From CALXOJ01 sp034120015 (lineage in GTDB: Bacteria > Spirochaetota > Spirochaetia > JAFGXN01): a DNA stretch of 64,000 bases. This document shows, piece after piece, positions 18,059 to 27,123 of this stretch (position 1 is the first letter of the stretch; each line of letters begins with the position of its first letter). The position numbers and the translations under genes were made by a program. The stretch lies in assembly GCA_034120015.1 (NCBI GenBank), contig JAXEIF010000031.1, positions 1 to 64,000 of the forward strand. Reading direction: 5' to 3'. The notes beneath the pieces are model-generated. The model worked only from the letters and a program-made list of their open reading frames with translations. It was not told the origin of the DNA and searched no databases.

Positions 18059-18550
18059 ATGAAAATCGTACACATAGGAGAACCGGTTTTGAGGGAAAAA
18101 GCGGTTCGTGTCGAACGGTTCGGCGAATCATTGAAAAAAACTCTTGACGAAATGGTCGTTCTGATGAGGAAAAAATCGGGTGTCGGTTTAGCTGCGCCTC
18201 AAATCGGGATTCCCGAACGATTCTTTGTCGTGCAGGTGCCGGGCGAACAGCCGATTGCCTTTGTCAATCCGGAAATTATCGAAACATCTTTGGAGACGGT
18301 GGATTTCACGGAAGGATGTCTCAGTGTGCCCGGAGTGTGGGGAGATGTTTCGCGTCCGGAATCGATCTGCATTCAGGCAATGAACGCCGACGGGAAGGTC
18401 TTTCGTCTCAATGCCGACGGTTATCTGGCGCGGATTATCCAACATGAGTACGATCATCTCAACGGCGTGCTGTTCGTCGATCATTTAAAAGGAAAAGATT
18501 TGGCGAAGATTCAGAAAAAACTGGATAAATGGGAGCCGTCGACAAAATGA
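18059..18550 (+). CDS. def: Peptide deformylase
   Basis: This 163-aa enzyme shows all three deformylase motifs: GVGLAAPQIG, EGCLSVP (cysteine metal ligand) and QHEYDH (two histidine ligands and the catalytic Glu). It removes the formyl group from nascent proteins and is paired with fmt, which adds it to the initiator tRNA. The stop overlaps the fmt start by four bases (ATGA). The order def, fmt and a PASTA protein is one I associate with treponemal spirochaetes. Confidence 0.96.
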   Translation: MKIVHIGEPVLREKAVRVERFGESLKKTLDEMVVLMRKKSGVGLAAPQIGIPERFFVVQVPGEQPIAFVNPEIIETSLETVDFTEGCLSVPGVWGDVSRPESICIQAMNADGKVFRLNADGYLARIIQHEYDHLNGVLFVDHLKGKDLAKIQKKLDKWEPSTK

Positions 18551-19518
18551 AGATTTTGTTTGCCGGAACGCCCGAAATTGCCGTCCCTTCTTTGGAGGCG
18601 CTGATAGCTTCTCCGGGTACGGATGTCGTTGCTGTTTTGACGAATCCGGACCGTCCCGTCGGCAGAGGCAGACGAATCGAAGCATCTCCCGTTAAGCAGA
18701 AAGCACTCGAGGCGGGATTGAGGGTGTATCAGCCCGAAAAACCGGATGAAGATTTTTACGATGTCGTCCGGTTTCTTCGCCCCGACCTGCTGGTTGTTTT
18801 TGCCTATGGACAGATTTTCCCGGAAGATTTTTTACTGCTGTTTCCGAAAGGCGGTATCAATATTCATCCTTCTCTGCTGCCGCGGTGGCGCGGTCCGTCT
18901 CCGATTCAGGCGGCTGTTTTAAATCGGGATCGCGAAACCGGGTTTACGATTCAGACGATGGTAAAAAAAATGGATGCGGGCGATATCCTGTACCGGGAAA
19001 CGGTGCTGCTGAGCGGTAAAGAGACAACCGAAACATTAACGGAGCTGTTTGCGGGACTGTGTGCCGCTGCTGTCGTTCCCGTGGTTGAAAATATCGACCG
19101 TTATCTGGAAAATCGGATTCCGCAGGACGTGAACGGCGTTACATACTGCCGCAAAGTCGGCAGGGAGGACGGCTGTATCGACTGGTCACGTCCGGCTGTC
19201 GAAATTGAGGCTCTTATCCGGGCTTTCTATCCGTGGCCGAAGGCTTACACTTTTTTAAATGATATCGAACTTTATTTTTTAAGTGCGGCGGTTTATGACC
19301 GGTCGCGTCTGCCGTTTTCGCTGGTCGAGCCGGCAGAGAGAGTCTCACCGGGAACGGTGTTCGGGTATTCGAAACAGGACGGATTTCTGATAAAAACCGG
19401 GGACGGAATTTTATCGGCTTCCGTTTTGCAGTTGAAAGCAAGAAAAGCGCTCGATGCGGCGTCATTTAAAAACGGGTCCCCCGATTTTGTCGGAACCTGT
19501 TTGGGGAGTAAAGAATGA
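18547..19518 (+). CDS. fmt: Methionyl-tRNA formyltransferase
   Basis: I chose the ATG at 18547 (323 aa), which gives the standard N-terminus MKILFAGTPEIAVPSL and the ATGA overlap with def. The catalytic region includes NIHPSLLPRWRGPSPIQ with its Asn-His pair, then the MDAGDIL segment. A C-terminal OB-like domain follows, containing YPWPKAYTFL. It formylates Met-tRNA for initiation. Its stop overlaps the PASTA gene start by four bases. Confidence 0.95.
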   Translation: MKILFAGTPEIAVPSLEALIASPGTDVVAVLTNPDRPVGRGRRIEASPVKQKALEAGLRVYQPEKPDEDFYDVVRFLRPDLLVVFAYGQIFPEDFLLLFPKGGINIHPSLLPRWRGPSPIQAAVLNRDRETGFTIQTMVKKMDAGDILYRETVLLSGKETTETLTELFAGLCAAAVVPVVENIDRYLENRIPQDVNGVTYCRKVGREDGCIDWSRPAVEIEALIRAFYPWPKAYTFLNDIELYFLSAAVYDRSRLPFSLVEPAERVSPGTVFGYSKQDGFLIKTGDGILSASVLQLKARKALDAASFKNGSPDFVGTCLGSKE

Positions 19519-20561
19519 AAATATCCAAACAAAAAGGAAAAGAGTTCGGAGAAAAATCGGTCTCGTTTTTGCGCAGTCTTTTTTTTGACGAAAACGATTC
19601 TCCCGAAGTCAAAACCACAAAAGTGATTTCATATACGGTTTTGACGGTTATAGCGGTATGTATTTTGCTGTCAAGCATTCTTTTTTCCGTTCTTTTCGAG
19701 GAAAAAGAGACGATTTCGGTACCGAATGTCACCGGAATGCCTTTGGATGAAGCAACGGAAACTCTGCAGAACCATTTTTTGAGAGTTAAAATCAACCGTA
19801 TTAATACGGAAGATCCTGCCGATAAAGGAATTGTGGTTTCCCAGACCAAGACTCCCGGATCGGTTGTCAAAGTCGACTATACGGTGGTTTTGAATGTCAG
19901 TAAAGGACCTGTTCTGGATAAAATTGTCGATTTTTCGGGATGGGAGATTAATGAAACGGCTGCCTATATCAAAGCGTATCAGTCCGGTCTTACGTTGCAG
20001 TATCCGCTTTCTTTTGTTGTCAGTGACCGTCCGCGCGGTACCGTTTTGGGACAGGACCCTCCGGCGGGAACGGAAATTTACGGAGAAACCCCTTTGCGGC
20101 TTTTTGTTTCCGGCGGCAACAATTTATACCGGGTTCAGTCGGAGGATTATATCGGAACTTCGTTTCGGGAGACAATGCTGTCACTGGCCGGACGGAATGT
20201 TTTTTTCCGTTTTACAGCCGATCAGTCCGAAAAGAAAGGAACTCCCTTTACGATTTCTTCGCAGTCTGTCGAAGCCGGACGTTCGATTTCCGTTTTCGAC
20301 GGTTATGTTTTTAATGTGATTCCGCCGACCTACGCATCGGCCGACCGCGTCTTCGGTCTTGTCCGGACGACCGTGGAACAACCGCAGGTTCCGGTCTTGC
20401 TGAGAGTTACCAGAACACCCGTGAACCGAAAGGAAGAGGATTATTTTTCGATGCAGTTTATGAACAGCGAGATATCCTTTCCGTTTTATGATGAGCCCGG
20501 AGTGGTTTACTCTGTTTATCTCGACGAGGCGCCCGTTTTCATTTATCAGGTAGCCAAGTAA
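19515..20561 (+). CDS. Membrane-anchored PASTA-domain protein without kinase
   Basis: This 348-aa protein has about 38 cytoplasmic residues, one membrane segment (about 39-62: YTVLTVIAVCILLSSILFSV) and extracytoplasmic PASTA repeats. The first two are clear: ISVPNVTGMPLDEATETL near residue 70, and a second near 133-199 ending GQDPPAGTEIYGETPLRL. A third, more diverged one lies near 200-270. PASTA domains bind peptidoglycan fragments and are usually fused to serine/threonine kinases or PBPs; neither is present. It may be a cell-wall sensor or scaffold. It is coupled to fmt upstream and to a lipoprotein gene downstream (TAATG). Confidence 0.87.
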   Translation: MKISKQKGKEFGEKSVSFLRSLFFDENDSPEVKTTKVISYTVLTVIAVCILLSSILFSVLFEEKETISVPNVTGMPLDEATETLQNHFLRVKINRINTEDPADKGIVVSQTKTPGSVVKVDYTVVLNVSKGPVLDKIVDFSGWEINETAAYIKAYQSGLTLQYPLSFVVSDRPRGTVLGQDPPAGTEIYGETPLRLFVSGGNNLYRVQSEDYIGTSFRETMLSLAGRNVFFRFTADQSEKKGTPFTISSQSVEAGRSISVFDGYVFNVIPPTYASADRVFGLVRTTVEQPQVPVLLRVTRTPVNRKEEDYFSMQFMNSEISFPFYDEPGVVYSVYLDEAPVFIYQVAK

Positions 20562-21505
20562 TGAAATTTCTTTTACGGCTGCCGGTTGTCGGAATTGTCT
20601 TTTTTGTGCTGGGCTGCGGTTTCGGTCCTCCGAAAGGAATGCAGCCCGAGCCTTTTTTGGATTTTGCCGAGCATGCATCATCCGATATCGTTGCATCGTT
20701 TAACGATTTTTCCGCATTTGATATTGCCCAACCGTACTGGCTTCCCAACCCGCTGTTATGGTATTTTTCCGTTGAGGATACAATTCGGTTTATTAAAAAG
20801 CCGTATCCCGTGCGGCAGGAAGATGACCGGTTGCTCTTCTATCTGTCCGAAAACGGAGAGATTTGTCTGAACCGCGATTTTTATTTTACGATGAGGGATA
20901 AAGGACTCGTTTATTCTTTTGATAAAAAGAACTGGTTTGCGACCGACGGCGACCCACGAGAGTACGAAGCATTTGTCCCTGACATCCGTTTCGAATCGAA
21001 ACGCGAACGGCAAAGCCTCGACTTTGTTTTTACCTGGGCTGTAAGAGAAGGGGACATTCCGAAACGGATCCCGTCGTCCGATTCTCTCTATCTTGCTTCC
21101 CGACGGGAAGTAACTCTGACACCGAATACGGTTTGTTATTCCACGGATAAAAACGACGATGCCGTTGACTTGCATCGGACGGTCTTTTATGTTCCCAAAG
21201 GGACTTCGGTCCGCTTTCGTTGGGATGTGACCAGCAACTTTCTGTCCCTGTATCAAACCGATGCCGTTACGACGGTTTTAAAACCTCTTCGCGATTTGTA
21301 TTTTTACCGGAAAAACAGAATTGTATCGCTCGGTTTTGACGGGAAAGACTACGGCGATACCTTTTTCAGTTACCGTTTTGCGATGAAGCAAAGTGTTGTT
21401 ACGGATGAAAACGGATTACCGACAGCATGTCAGAAAATTGTTTTGATTAATAAAAAATTTCCGTATTCTAATCCTGCCGCAAATCAATCCAGCCCGATTC
21501 GCTGA
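20561..21505 (+). CDS. Putative lipoprotein of unknown function
   Basis: This 314-aa protein begins with a lipoprotein signal peptide whose lipobox VLGC gives Cys19. I do not recognise the rest. It is rich in aromatic and charged residues with beta-strand-like patterns (RDFYFTMRDKGLVYSFDKKNW), as in carbohydrate-binding or structural surface proteins. Its start shares one base with the stop of the PASTA gene, so it probably belongs to the same envelope unit. The last 38 bases overlap the 3' end of the convergent 716-aa gene, so both C-termini are coded on opposite strands of the same DNA. Confidence 0.72.
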   Translation: MKFLLRLPVVGIVFFVLGCGFGPPKGMQPEPFLDFAEHASSDIVASFNDFSAFDIAQPYWLPNPLLWYFSVEDTIRFIKKPYPVRQEDDRLLFYLSENGEICLNRDFYFTMRDKGLVYSFDKKNWFATDGDPREYEAFVPDIRFESKRERQSLDFVFTWAVREGDIPKRIPSSDSLYLASRREVTLTPNTVCYSTDKNDDAVDLHRTVFYVPKGTSVRFRWDVTSNFLSLYQTDAVTTVLKPLRDLYFYRKNRIVSLGFDGKDYGDTFFSYRFAMKQSVVTDENGLPTACQKIVLINKKFPYSNPAANQSSPIR

Positions 21506-23618
21506 CAGTTTTGTAAAAGCATCCGTCGGGTGTTTCGAAATTGATTCTGACCGGTTCCTGTGTGCGGATGTGGATTTTTTTTACAGCCGCATCCGTAATC
21601 ACAACACGGATTGTATTCTTCTCGTCACTGTCTTTGATAAAACAGTGATATCCGCGAACCGTTTGCGGTGATTCGACATAAATATAGGCTTTCTCGAGCA
21701 AAAAGTTCATCAGCAGCAGCGTTGCCTGAAAGCGGCAGTGCTGATCGGCTCTGTTTCCTGCATGAACCGTCTGATGTTCGAACTCCCGGCTGCGGTTGAT
21801 CAGGGTTGCCAATGCGTTCAGTGAATGGAGAAGATATTCTTCCCGTCCGGTTATTTCATAACAGATCATGGATGCGTTCAGAAAAACAGCTGTCGGATCG
21901 GTAGGAAAGAAGACGCCCGCATAAAACGGCGTATTGTAAGAGGCGTGGAAATAGGGTGAGGCATTTTCTTTCTGAATATGACATTCGACCGACTTCAGCA
22001 ATTCCGCACCGGCCTGAAAAAATTCCTGCCGTTCGGTTTCGGGCAGGTCGTTTCCGACCGTTTTCGAAAAATAGAGAAAGTTCTCGGCCGTCATCAAAGC
22101 CCGGGAAGGCAGGGATTCATCATATGTCAGCTCTTTGTTTTTCAGATAATTCATCGCTTTTATCAAAACGTTTGAAAAGATTCCGGCAGCTTCCGTATTC
22201 CCTGTTTTCCTGTTCATTGCAATGGCTTTCATAAAAGCAGATAAGAGCATGGTTGTTGCGGTGATATCTTCTTTTGTTTTCGGGTAAAAAAGACTGCCGT
22301 TCGGCAGCTGCATTCTGGAAAAATATTCCGCAATCAGATTGGCAAGAACCGGATCTTTGCTGAGTAAGGCCAGATCGAGGAGAAAAAAACCCGATTCGGG
22401 TGTTGTGATGGCGTTCAGGTTTAAGCGTTCGGCTTGCGGCTGGAGAAAAATTTGCCTGATGAGCCGAAAGCGTTCTTCGGAAATCGCTGCATATTCCGAA
22501 AACCATTCTCCCGCAATCAACACCAAAAGATCGGTATAACAGACTTCATCGGCCGATTTCGGAGCCGGTGTTTTGAGTGCCCGCTGAATTTCCTGTACGG
22601 CGATTTCTTCCGGATCGCGGAATACGGTAAATCCGGCCGAAGTCGTCACCCCGTCGGGGGTCGTAACCGATAGCAGATAAACTCCCGGGTGATTCATTTC
22701 TTTAAATTCGAACGGAATTCCGGGCGGTAAAGATTTTTCGCTGTCTTTACCGTCGTCCTGTTTTTCGGGCATAACCATTCGGAAAGATTCCGTATTTCCG
22801 GACGGATAGGAAAGCGTCAGTGTAACGGGAACTTTGGTGTGAATGTAGCCGTTTACGGATTCGCCCCGAAAGTAAAATGTTCTTTTTAAATCAATTGTGG
22901 CAATTTTGGAAATGGTATAAATCACATTTTTCAGGCAGTCCGAAGAGGGAACGGCTGCAACGGAAACAGCCCACTTTTCGCTTTCATTGTAAGAAAGCGG
23001 TCTGAAATTTTCTTTTGCCAGTAAATCGATTTTAACGGTTTGTGTTTTATCGTCAATGCGCAAATAGGTAATTTTGTCGACAGGATTCGGGCAGGCAATT
23101 GCTACAAGCCGGTTTTCGGGAGTGGTGAAACAACCCCACATGCTGTTTTCTTCTTTTCTCAAAATGGTCGGATAGTAGACCTGTTTCGGCGGAATTCCGT
23201 TCATGTTTCCGATATCGAATCCGAGAATCAGTGACAAATCATGAGGGGATGATTCTTTTTGGGAATTCTTTCTCATTTCGACTTCTATAATAAACGAACG
23301 TGCGGCAATATTGGGGCGGACAAAAAGCGAATAGCGGATATTGTCTTTGACGGCATAAAATTTATAAGGATTAATCTCTTCCGCTTCCAACTCCAGTCTG
23401 GCTCCGTCGACCAGAATGGCCGGACCGGAAAGAAAATCGGATCGAAAAACAAGAGGCGGCTGTTCCCGCGAGAGGAAGAGTTTATCAAAACCGGAAAACC
23501 GGTCGTCGGGATAATTTTCTCCGCCCGGATAGACAGCCCGGACGTAGACTTGAGAATATGCGGAAAAAGAATAAAACAGCAGCAGAAATACAATAAAATA
23601 TCCGCGTTCTTTTTTCAT
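21468..23618 (-). CDS. Large secreted protein of unknown function
   Basis: This 716-aa protein has an N-terminal signal peptide (MKKERGYFIVFLLLFYSFSAYSQ would give cleavage after about residue 22; shown here as its first residues MKKERGYFIVF and last SFSAYSQ). The first half (to about 370) is beta-rich, including an Ig-like segment near 265-340. The second half is made of helices with regular spacing and conserved-looking aromatic residues (FFLLDLALLSKDP, MTAENFLYFSKTVG). That resembles an alpha/alpha-toroid of the kind seen in glycosidases and polysaccharide lyases. That likeness is inference, and no catalytic motif is certain. It is transcribed alone from a near-consensus promoter placed five bases before the ATG. 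Confidence 0.7.
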   Translation of the reverse strand: MKKERGYFIVFLLLFYSFSAYSQVYVRAVYPGGENYPDDRFSGFDKLFLSREQPPLVFRSDFLSGPAILVDGARLELEAEEINPYKFYAVKDNIRYSLFVRPNIAARSFIIEVEMRKNSQKESSPHDLSLILGFDIGNMNGIPPKQVYYPTILRKEENSMWGCFTTPENRLVAIACPNPVDKITYLRIDDKTQTVKIDLLAKENFRPLSYNESEKWAVSVAAVPSSDCLKNVIYTISKIATIDLKRTFYFRGESVNGYIHTKVPVTLTLSYPSGNTESFRMVMPEKQDDGKDSEKSLPPGIPFEFKEMNHPGVYLLSVTTPDGVTTSAGFTVFRDPEEIAVQEIQRALKTPAPKSADEVCYTDLLVLIAGEWFSEYAAISEERFRLIRQIFLQPQAERLNLNAITTPESGFFLLDLALLSKDPVLANLIAEYFSRMQLPNGSLFYPKTKEDITATTMLLSAFMKAIAMNRKTGNTEAAGIFSNVLIKAMNYLKNKELTYDESLPSRALMTAENFLYFSKTVGNDLPETERQEFFQAGAELLKSVECHIQKENASPYFHASYNTPFYAGVFFPTDPTAVFLNASMICYEITGREEYLLHSLNALATLINRSREFEHQTVHAGNRADQHCRFQATLLLMNFLLEKAYIYVESPQTVRGYHCFIKDSDEKNTIRVVITDAAVKKIHIRTQEPVRINFETPDGCFYKTVSESGWIDLRQD

Positions 23619-23623
23619 AATTT

Positions 23624-23652
23624 ATTGTATGAGTTTTTTTTTGACTTGTCAA
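23624..23652 (-). promoter_or_regulatory. Near-consensus promoter of the 716-aa secreted protein, predicted leaderless
   Basis: On the minus strand a perfect TTGACA (23652-23647), a 17-base A-rich spacer and TACAAT (23629-23624) are followed by five bases and the ATG at 23618. The geometry leaves no room for an untranslated leader. Confidence 0.8.
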
Positions 23653-23660
23653 TACCGAAG

Positions 23661-24416
23661 TTACAGTTCGACAGAGAGTCCGTCGTAAGCCAATTCGACT
23701 CCGGCCGGAAGTGTTCCGTTGACGAGTTCATGTTCCGCATTGTGGCAGATATGGGTCAGAAAGACCCGGTCGGATCCGATGCGCGCGGCCGCTTTTAACG
23801 CCTGCGCAATTGAAAAATGGGTCGGATGAGGATAGTACCGCAGAGCGCTTAACACAAGGTATCGGGAACCGTCGAGGAGGGAAAATGTCGGTTCGGGAAT
23901 GAAACTGGCATCGGTAATGTAAGCAAGATCTCCGATACGGTAACCTAAAATCGGGATTCTGCCGTGAAAGACGGGGAGAGGAACGACCTCGGTGCCGTAA
24001 AGAACAAAGGGCCGCGAAACGCAGTGCGGTTCCAGAGAAGGAAAACCGCCGCCGGCCTGTTTCGGCGGTTTGAAAGCGTACGGAAACGCGGTGCGGATGG
24101 TCTTTAACGCTTCGCGGTTGCCGTAAACCGGCAGCGGAGCTTCCGTCGTGAATACACGCAGATCGTCGAGACCGAGGATATGATCGGCATGTCCGTGGGT
24201 ATAAAGAACGGCATCGACATGTGTCAGTTTTTCCCGCAGTGCCTGCAGTCGGAATTCGGTCGGCGTATCGATCAGCCAGTTCCGGCCGTCGATGTTCAGA
24301 AGGGCGCCGCAACGTGTCCGTTTGTTTTTCGGATTTTCCGAACGGCAGACCGCGCAGCGGCATCCGATTGTGGGAATGCCGTGGGAAGTTCCTGTGCCCA
24401 TAAATGTCAGTTTCAT
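23661..24416 (-). CDS. Metallo-beta-lactamase-fold hydrolase (PhnP-like)
   Basis: This 251-aa protein carries the MBL motif YTHGHADHILGLDDLR at about residues 72-87. It has the N-terminal CxC-type cysteines GCRCAVC and further metal ligands near ITDAS and LTHICHN. The family includes PhnP-type cyclic phosphodiesterases and related exonuclease-like enzymes; the substrate here is unknown. Its start shares one base with the stop of ispD (TAATG), so it is the last gene of the prfA-prmC-relA-ispD transcript. A conserved role in spirochaetes or anaerobes is plausible but not shown. Confidence 0.85.
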   Translation of the reverse strand: MKLTFMGTGTSHGIPTIGCRCAVCRSENPKNKRTRCGALLNIDGRNWLIDTPTEFRLQALREKLTHVDAVLYTHGHADHILGLDDLRVFTTEAPLPVYGNREALKTIRTAFPYAFKPPKQAGGGFPSLEPHCVSRPFVLYGTEVVPLPVFHGRIPILGYRIGDLAYITDASFIPEPTFSLLDGSRYLVLSALRYYPHPTHFSIAQALKAAARIGSDRVFLTHICHNAEHELVNGTLPAGVELAYDGLSVEL

Positions 24417-25117
24417 TACGGTGTATTCCTGTTTCGACGGGATTTTAATATCTGTTCCGCCAGAAAAAGATCATCGGGGCGTGTGATTTTCAGGTTTTGC
24501 GGATCGCCGGGCATGACGCTGCAGGCATATCCCGCCGCGAAATAGAGCGACGAATCATCGGTAAATGTTTCGCGCCGTTCGGCGGCCCGGCGGTGCGCTG
24601 TCCGCAACGCTTCGGTGCGGAATTTCTGCGGCAGCTGTACGTTAAAAAGGCGGTCGCGTTTCAAAACGGCACAGATTTCGTCGTTTTCGTTTTTTTCCAG
24701 CACGGTGAACGGAATCTCCGCGCCCGGGGTGACGGCTTCGGCCGGGTGGTTGAGGACGGCCGCCACCGTTTCGCGGGTAACAAGCGGTCGCGCGGCTTCG
24801 TGAAGCAGAACGACGGGGTAACGGCAGCGGGAAACACCGTTAAAAACCGACTCCTGCCGTGTCGAGCCTCCCGCCTGCCATACAAGCGGCGGCAGCGCTT
24901 CATCCGTTTGGGCCAGAACCGCTTCCGTTTCGTTGCGGCTGCCTTCACGGTACACCACCACGATTTCGCCGATTTCGGAAAACCCGGTCAGCGCTTCGAG
25001 TGCGTAGAGCAGCACCGGCTTGCCTGCCAACTCCAAAAACTGTTTCGGACAGCCGGCTCCCATGCGGCTGCCGCTGCCGCCGCACAGCAGAACGGCGCTG
25101 ACGGTCGGTGTGTTCAT
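24416..25117 (-). CDS. ispD: 2-C-methyl-D-erythritol 4-phosphate cytidylyltransferase
   Basis: This 233-aa enzyme begins with the nucleotide-binding pattern SAVLLCGGSGSRMGAG followed by CPKQFLEL. It also contains LLHEAARPLVT and DDSSLYFAAGY, as expected for IspD. It makes CDP-methylerythritol in the non-mevalonate isoprenoid pathway. The start overlaps the relA stop by four bases (ATGA). The local sequence is visibly richer in G and C than the flanking secreted-protein gene. Confidence 0.92.
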   Translation of the reverse strand: MNTPTVSAVLLCGGSGSRMGAGCPKQFLELAGKPVLLYALEALTGFSEIGEIVVVYREGSRNETEAVLAQTDEALPPLVWQAGGSTRQESVFNGVSRCRYPVVLLHEAARPLVTRETVAAVLNHPAEAVTPGAEIPFTVLEKNENDEICAVLKRDRLFNVQLPQKFRTEALRTAHRRAAERRETFTDDSSLYFAAGYACSVMPGDPQNLKITRPDDLFLAEQILKSRRNRNTP

Positions 25118-27123
25118 GATTCGACCGTCCTTACCTGCAGTACATTCGGAATGGAGAGGAGACCTTTTTTGATTTTATATAAATCCTTTGCCCGATTAAT
25201 TTCAATCATAAATTCGCCTTCCAGTAAATTTTTTTCGTTTTCATGAAGATTTCCTTTCAGCAGATGCCCCGAAAACGGTTTCAGAATATTTTCGATTTCG
25301 GAAAAAAGGTTGTTGACTTCCCGGCTGAGAATCGAAAAGGTGCAAATTTTTCTCGGTGAGGAAATTTCCCATTCGACTTCAATCAGGCGGTCGCGAATGC
25401 CGTCGATATGCTGCAGATTTTTACAGTTGCTGCGGTGCACAATAATGCCGCGGCTGTGAGAAATATAACCGATAATGGCATCGCCGGGAGCCGGATGACA
25501 GCATGTGGCCAGTTTTATCAGAAAGTTTTTTTCTTTGTTGACCGACAGTCCGAGCCGTGCTTTGTCGAAAAATTCGCGGACAACGGGCGCCGGTTCCGTC
25601 GGTTCGCGCCGTTTTTCTTTTTTCTCTTCGCCCGGAAGAACGGCCGGTGTTTTTTTCTTGGCGATAATCGACGACTCGATGATGTAGTTTTCATCATTTT
25701 TATTGAGCCACTGCCGGATTTTGGAACGGGCGGTCGATGTTTTGACAAATTTAAGCCAGTTGACATTCGGATGGGCATGAGCCGCCGTCTGAATTTCGAC
25801 CATCTGCGAATTTTCGAGAGGTCTGTTCAGAGGAGAGATTTTGCCGTCGACCTTGGCACCGATACAGTTGTTTCCGAGCTGTGTATGGACATGATAAGCA
25901 AAATCAATCGGTGTCGAACCTTTCGGAAGTTCGAGAATCTGTCCGACGGGTGTAAAAACATAAATTGTATCCTTCAGCAAATCTCTTTGAATTTCATCGA
26001 GAAATTCCTGTGAGTTGTACATCGAACTCTGCCATTCTTTCATTTTGTTAATGACAGAGAGATTGATGTCGTTCTCATCTTCGATCCTGATGTTCTTTTT
26101 GTAGGCCCAATGGGCGGCAATGCCGTGTTCGGCACGGTTGTGCATGGCTTCCGTTCGGATTTGAATTTCGAGAATCAGACCGTTCGGTACCATAACGGTT
26201 GTATGGAGACTCTGGTATTTATTGGCCTTGGGCATGGCAATGTAGTCTTTAAATTTTCCTTCGATAGGGGTGTAGAGTCCGTGAACCAGTCCCATCAGAA
26301 TATAACATTCCTGATTGGTCCGGCAGATAATCCGAATTCCGAGTATGTCCGAAATTTCCTGAAGGCTGATGTGCCGTCTCTTGGTTTTTCGGTAAATCGA
26401 ATAGATATGTTTTGTTCTGGCGGAAATCTGAATTTTGTACCCGGCTTTTCGGGCTTCATTTCTGATTTCTTCCTGGACACGATTGAGTGTTTCTTTGTAT
26501 TTTTCCACATCTTCGTGAACTGTTTTTTTGATATGGTCGTAGGCGGAAGGATTCAGTTCTTTGAATGCCATATCTTCCAGTTCCGATTTCATCCATGAAA
26601 TTCCGAGCCGCTCGGCCAATGGTGCATAAATGTCGAGACATTCGCGGGCAAAGCGGCGGGCCCGTTCGGGAGGAAGAAAATGAACGGTCGAGATGTTGTG
26701 AAGTTTATCTGCCAGTTTTATAATAATGACGCGGATATCATGCGTCATGGCAATCAGCATTTTGCGGATCGATTCGGCTTCCTGCTCGTTTTTTTTCGAC
26801 AGCTTGACTCCCGAAATTTTGGTCACGCCGTTGACCAGGCGGGCCGTTTCTTCTCCGAAATCTTTTTGAAGTTCCTGCAGGGTATAGCCTGTGTCCTCGA
26901 CGGTGTCGTGCAGCAGCGCTGCCATAACGGTTGCGGCATCCATCTTCATGTCAATCAGAATGGAGGCAACATTGACCGGATGGATAATGTACGGTTCTCC
27001 GCTCAGCCGTTTTTGTCCGCCGTGGAGTTCCGTAGCTTTGTTGAGAGCAGCCTGAATTTTTCGTCGGTCCTTTCCGGAATAAAAATCGAGTTTTGTTTCG
27101 AAATTACTGATCAATGTTTCCAT
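25114..27123 (-). CDS. relA: Bifunctional (p)ppGpp synthetase/hydrolase (RelA/SpoT)
   Basis: I chose the ATG at 27123 (669 aa, N-terminus METLISNFETKL); the longer frame reaches into prmC. The hydrolase domain has the HD pair in ALLHDTVEDTG at about residues 72-73. The synthetase domain has ARTKHIYSIYRK, YQSLHTTV and LEIQIRT. A TGS domain follows (IYVFTPVGQILELPKGSTP), and a C-terminal ACT domain starts near residue 600. Both catalytic halves look intact, so one enzyme can make and destroy the stringent-response alarmone. It overlaps prmC by 20 bases and ispD by four. Confidence 0.94.
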   Translation of the reverse strand: METLISNFETKLDFYSGKDRRKIQAALNKATELHGGQKRLSGEPYIIHPVNVASILIDMKMDAATVMAALLHDTVEDTGYTLQELQKDFGEETARLVNGVTKISGVKLSKKNEQEAESIRKMLIAMTHDIRVIIIKLADKLHNISTVHFLPPERARRFARECLDIYAPLAERLGISWMKSELEDMAFKELNPSAYDHIKKTVHEDVEKYKETLNRVQEEIRNEARKAGYKIQISARTKHIYSIYRKTKRRHISLQEISDILGIRIICRTNQECYILMGLVHGLYTPIEGKFKDYIAMPKANKYQSLHTTVMVPNGLILEIQIRTEAMHNRAEHGIAAHWAYKKNIRIEDENDINLSVINKMKEWQSSMYNSQEFLDEIQRDLLKDTIYVFTPVGQILELPKGSTPIDFAYHVHTQLGNNCIGAKVDGKISPLNRPLENSQMVEIQTAAHAHPNVNWLKFVKTSTARSKIRQWLNKNDENYIIESSIIAKKKTPAVLPGEEKKEKRREPTEPAPVVREFFDKARLGLSVNKEKNFLIKLATCCHPAPGDAIIGYISHSRGIIVHRSNCKNLQHIDGIRDRLIEVEWEISSPRKICTFSILSREVNNLFSEIENILKPFSGHLLKGNLHENEKNLLEGEFMIEINRAKDLYKIKKGLLSIPNVLQVRTVES

